A DNA stretch of 64,000 nt from Callaeas wilsoni. Taxonomy: Eukaryota > Chordata > Aves > Passeriformes > Callaeidae. The notes beneath the pieces were generated by a model. The model saw only the letters and a list, made by a program, of their open reading frames with translations. It had not been told where the DNA came from and made no database searches. The stretch spans positions 248,001 through 312,000 of the forward strand of contig VWPU01002095.1 in NCBI GenBank assembly GCA_013398955.1, given 5' to 3'. This document shows, one piece after another, positions 59,771 to 64,000 of the stretch. Numbering within the stretch: position 1 is the stretch's first letter; each line of letters opens with the position of its first letter. The position numbers and the translations under genes were made by a program.

Positions 59771-61116
59771 ATGCAAGCAGATGCTATCAGCAGAGCTGGG
59801 CATGCACTGCAGTGATAAGACAGGACATGTTTCCTGGCTTAACCCGTGCAGGAAGCAATGTGCAATTGTTGTGGCCCTCCAGACCAGCCGTGTTCTCTGA
59901 GGCCCTCAGCCTCTCCCAGGTTTGTCTGCTCTTGGGGACACTGATGCTGAAGTATCCAGCTGACTGAAAGGGGCAAAGGGTTTCCATGACAGCATCCCAT
60001 GCACTTCCATTGGCAGGATAGGAGCAGTTGGTGGGGAAATTCACACAAAACTTCGTACTGCTGGTCAGGTGTGTTGAGCAAGGTGTGTTCAGCCTGTCCA
60101 TTTGTAGTTACTATGTGTTAGTTGTTATGCAAAGCCAGCAGCATTGAAAAGGAAACAAATTTAAAAACCCCAGACACTGTGGTCCTGCACAATCTTTCTC
60201 CAAAGCTGGCAAGTCTGAACTTCATTTTTTGAAGATGTGGTTCTGTAAACAAGCCATTTGTTTTATAACACATGGTTGGGTGTCTAGTATGATATGAACT
60301 CTGCCTGAAGTTTCCCATACATTCTGATACTTTCTAATAGCTCTTTCCTGTGAGCATTCCCTGGTTACATTCAGGCTTGGCCATTTCCGTAGCCATCCAA
60401 TAGGGTATCTCTGCCTTTGTCAACTCCTATTTTGGCCAGACTTGCAGTAATTTAATATTTTTGGTACTGCTGTTCCTTTGCCAAATTTTGATGGAAATAA
60501 GGCAGTAGGAAATCAGGAGTTATTGGACACAAAACCAAGTGCATGTGAAGTGCATAAGCCTTGTTTCATGAGTAAACGAGGAAAAAAAAAATTTGTGTCT
60601 GTCCGTTTTACACTAAATATGTAAAATGAGGGGAAAAGTTTTCTGTTGTGAACTTGGTTGGCTGTACAGTAGAGGAGACTGGGGGAAAATGCAATTTGAA
60701 GTATTTATCCTCTTTCTTTCAAAACTGGAGTCCTTATAAATGACTTCATTGGAAAGCCTTAAATGTGATCTTGATGATAAAAAACCACATTACTTTTACC
60801 AGATAATAAAAATTGGACTTTGCATTACAATATACGGTCTTAAGTGTGACTTGTGAAGTGGCTGAGTTTTAGTGGCTACTATTTTGATTTCTGTGTCAGT
60901 ACTATTGGGATGCTGTTAAACTGGACACATTAGCCTGTGCAAATTTACTAATTAACAACAGGAGTTTTTCAAAGCATATATTCAGTTGTTGAGCTCTACG
61001 TTTTTGTAGATAACATTTAACAGGATAAGGCAAAAAAATTTTTGACTTAGGCACCTGATAGACAGAGGCATTCTTTTGAACCTAGTGTCTCTGTAATGTA
61101 CAACCACAATCTTATC

Positions 61117-61164
61117 GCTATTGTTATTACTATTCCTACTACTACTATTACCCCTACTACTATT
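61117..61164. repeat. (TAC/TAT)n imperfect trinucleotide repeat
   Basis: Imperfect cta/tta units (ctattgttattactattcct then ctactactactattacccct) end at tattaggaat. The interruptions suggest an old, stable locus. Confidence 0.88.
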
Positions 61165-62686
61165 AGGAATTTTCTGATCAGTCTGTGTTTCATTTGCTGA
61201 TTAAATCATTCATTCTGTGGTTTTATTAAGACTTTTGCACAGTTAGGATAGAAGTATTTCTTTGTCAGTGATGGAAATAATGGTCTTGGCTCTGCTTTTT
61301 GTTACAGTAGTGCAAATCGTGAATAATTTAATTGTCAGTGTAACAGTGCCAAGGAAACAGCAAATTTAGGTCCAATGTGTGTTTGCTATTGTCCTTAAGA
61401 ATTAGTTTACGCTCTTCTAAGTACTTCCATTCATAAATGATGTGTCATTTTAGCAACCATAATTGCCTTTTGAAACAATGTTTTTGTTGTTTTTCTAAGG
61501 ATTTCCCAAAGTTGGAGAAGTGTTTTGGTTTTGTTTAAGAAAATGAAACACAGTTTTAAACCTGGGTCAGATGCCAGAAAATGTGCTTCTCTCCTCCCCC
61601 TTCCTCTTCATCTGCCTTTTTCCCTGAGCCCTGTATCAACTCTTTCCTTTAACTGCAGAGCCTAAACTACTTCTTTAAAGGTCTGAGCTTGATGAAGCTG
61701 CTTGACTCTCCTAGATTTTGGGCTAGGAGGAAAAAAAGAAAACCCAAACAACAAAAATAAAAGAGAAAAAGAAAACAGAACATGAACAGGCACTTAAGGC
61801 AGAGTTGCATGTTGCCTTGTGTGGTGGACCCAAGATAGCAGATTCACTGTGTGCACTTAACCCATCACAAGTGTAAGTGCTTTCACTTAATGCTCTTCAT
61901 ACCCACTCTTAAGATGATACATTTATTTTGGCTTCACAACAGGGAAAACAAAAAGAAACCTTAACTGACCAGCTGTCATGTTTCAGTGTCACGTGGCATC
62001 TCTGTGTGGTGTTGGTACTGGAACGTGGATGTATTTCCCCCTCATACATGTGCTTGAGTCTCCTTTGATGCCTAAGGTTAAATGTGTGTAATAAAATATT
62101 CAGGATCGGGTTGGCAACTATGTTCTGGTTTCCCTGATGTTCTCACACTTTTAATCTTAAAAAATGAAAATTCCTGTCACCATATCTGTTTATTTTGCTT
62201 TCTGTTCTTTTAGTAACTTTCTTTTCTTAAAGATAGAGGAAATAAGTTGTTGCTGAACTTCATTGCAATGACTGGCTAGAAACTTTCAAAGGTACCTTTA
62301 AATCTAGAATTAGAAAAGTCAGCATTTTCCTTTTGTGTGAAATTTTTCCCTACATATGAGATGAAGGTTTGTTTCACATCTGCCAAGTTTAAATCTTTTT
62401 TAGGAGCGTAAACATTTTTTTAGAAGTTTGAATTCAGAGAGCAATGACATTAATATGTCAAGAGACAAAGCGTTCAAGAAAGTAGAAATGATACATAAAT
62501 CATTTCTTAAACAAAGTTACGCCTCGCTTGCTCAATACAGCAATTACATTGTTTTGATTTTGTATGGGTAATTGGAAACTTTAACTTTGTGACTTCTTTA
62601 TCCTGTCTAATAACAAGTTGACTCCTGAAGTTTCTGAAAGTTCTCCCTTGCTCTTCCATTTATATAATTTAGAGGTGGAAGATGTC

Positions 62687-62731
62687 AAAGAGAGAGAAAG
62701 AAAGAAAGAGAGAGAGAGAGAGGAGGGAGAG
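62687..62731. repeat. Purine tract, (GA)n/(GAAA)n
   Basis: Forty-five consecutive purines carry GA and GAAA units. Mirror-symmetric parts could adopt triplex DNA. The Ser/Leu-rich open frame on - (62949 to 62581) crosses it and is rejected. Confidence 0.92.
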
Positions 62732-63302
62732 TGAGAAAGGCTTAAAGGCTTCTCCCAGCCGTAGGTACCAGAGTCCATCAGCAATGCTACTCCTGCTGAG
62801 CTGGCAGCTGCTTCCCTAAGTTCAGAGAGGTCACCATGGTTTCTTTCCTGTTTCTCCTCCAGGCATTGAATTGCTGAGGGAGTTGGAAAAAAAGGCATCT
62901 TCCTTTCTTGCCCTGCAACATAAAGACAAAATCTTTCCTCCCTATCCAAGTGTGTTCTGGTGAGGCATGTAAAAGTTCAGATGTGATGAAAATTGTTTGG
63001 GTTACTGTGATACTTTTACCCAGAAATATCTGAAAGACATTACAGACTAACTGACATACCAGGATATGCATATGACATCTGAGGATGTGCCCTCCTGTGC
63101 ATAATGAATTTGAAAATGCAAGGATATTCTTCACTGTTAACTAGCTGCTTTCTCAGGAGATAAAACAGATTATTTGGTAAATACTTCAAAATACTCTTGT
63201 AGATAATTTAGGACAATGCAGGCAAATGTATCCAGTTAAAATTCGAGAAGGAGAAAGTACATTTTTAAGGAAACAGAGCACAAGCTGATCTGTCTGTAGA
63301 TC

Positions 63303-63318
63303 AAAAAAAAAAAAAAAA
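63303..63318. repeat. Poly-A run of 16
   Basis: Sixteen A follow tagatc and precede gtaag. No retrocopy body or target-site duplication was recognised upstream. Confidence 0.9.
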
Positions 63319-64000
63319 GTAAGAAAATTCAATGTTTACAGTAAGAACTCCAAGAGTCTATCACTCACTATACATGTTGTTCCTCGTACTGCAGTACACT
63401 GATGGGTCTGGTCCAGGAAAATCAGCCTGGATGAAATAGTACAGTAAATCAATTCAGTTGCATTAAACCCCAATGTGGGCTTGTATTCAGGACCAGAGAG
63501 TTCTGAATTTAGGTAGATGAAAAGGGGGACTCTAATTGTGACAAAAGATGTGTTTAATGCATGTATAAGTAGATTTGTAGAGATCACACCTTTAGTCTCT
63601 TTGGATTAGTTTTCCTATTTGCACCTTCCCAGGAAGGCCTACAATAAAGACAAAAGCCTATAGCTATAAAGTCTCCTTCCTTGTGGTTCTGGTTCAAATA
63701 TTTGAAGTTAGTTTGATTATTTTTTTGGACACAAATATGAATTTTTATCCCTTGTTTTGGCATTTAAAAGGGGTTAGAATCTTATTTAGCACTCTTTCTC
63801 TGCCAGCTAATCATATATTTCACATGCTTATTTTTCCCTAATTATTCACTTACCAGACTGTAGCAGCTTTGAACTGTTTATATATAAAGTCTGGTGTTTG
63901 AAAGAGAGTAAGTTATATTTAAAATTTCCCTCTGTTTTTTAAGTACATAAACTCACAGGCAGTGCCAAATATGCCTTTCCAGTATATAATAATAGGGATC

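Larger units (their letters stand above)
58593..64000. other. Non-coding DNA, no gene recognised
   Basis: Unique-looking AT-rich DNA runs to the end of the window. It holds small hairpins at 59.7 kb, a TAC repeat at 61.1 kb, an A-rich stretch near 61730-61780, a purine tract at 62.7 kb and a poly-A run at 63.3 kb. Two overlapping frames on - (60101 to 59787) show no recognisable domain. Confidence 0.5.

Noticed and set aside
62581..62949. 122-codon Ser/Leu-rich open frame on -
   Set aside because: The Ser/Leu repeat is the GA purine tract read on the opposite strand.
1..64000. CRISPR arrays, operons, prophage or integrative elements
   Set aside because: No regularly spaced direct repeats and no prokaryotic gene organisation were seen. 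CR1 LINEs identify the DNA as vertebrate.
1..64000. Endogenous retrovirus with paired LTRs
   Set aside because: No pair of long direct repeats with tg…ca ends and no gag, protease or envelope-like frames were recognised. The only retroelement coding relic is the DIRS-like fragment.

Overview
This window looks like vertebrate nuclear DNA, most likely from a bird. It is AT-rich by eye and has no operons, no ribosome-binding sites and no long gene-like reading frames. Its most clearly recognisable dispersed elements are fragments of CR1 LINEs. Three are clear (about 17480-17978 on +, 31829-32000 on -, 50290-50645 on -) and one is only a 3' tail (1614-1687 on +). Low CR1 density, few young repeats, and many T-rich/G-rich runs such as (TTTTG)n fit an avian intergenic or intronic region. 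Turtle or crocodilian DNA cannot be formally excluded.

I find no protein-coding gene, rRNA, tRNA or CRISPR array that I can support. The many short open frames are what chance gives in 64 kb, and the longest ones cross CR1 insertions or pyrimidine-rich tracts. The one open block that still deserves a check is 6333-7109, which is open on + for about 257 codons and on - for 160 codons.

Layout. 1-12.5 kb: unique DNA with a CR1 tail and the open block. 12.5-22 kb: a T/G-rich repeat, a full CR1 3' end at 17.5-18.0 kb, and a perfect 10-bp hairpin at 22.2 kb. 22-29 kb: the richest part for molecular fossils, with two probable ancient amniote repeats, a dead DIRS1-like retrotransposon pol fragment at 27.0-27.5 kb, and another ancient repeat at 28.3-28.6 kb. 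29-41 kb: a G-quadruplex motif, the second CR1, an AT dinucleotide repeat, homopolymers, a diverged palindrome, and stretches resembling conserved non-coding elements. 41-50 kb: a mixed TTTTA/TTTCA microsatellite and a strongly G/T-skewed tract. 50-64 kb: the third CR1, a pair of diverged local duplicates at 57.3 and 58.1 kb, another ancient repeat at 58.5 kb, and TAC-trinucleotide, purine and poly-A repeats.

No genes work together here. The biology is the history of transposon insertion and decay, plus possible cis-regulatory sequence. The most interesting items are the DIRS1-like fossil, which is unusual if the genome is avian, the duplicated 57/58 kb element, the hairpin at 22.2 kb, the mixed pentanucleotide repeat and the doubly open 6.3-7.1 kb block. 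Nothing in the window supports a new multi-gene system.
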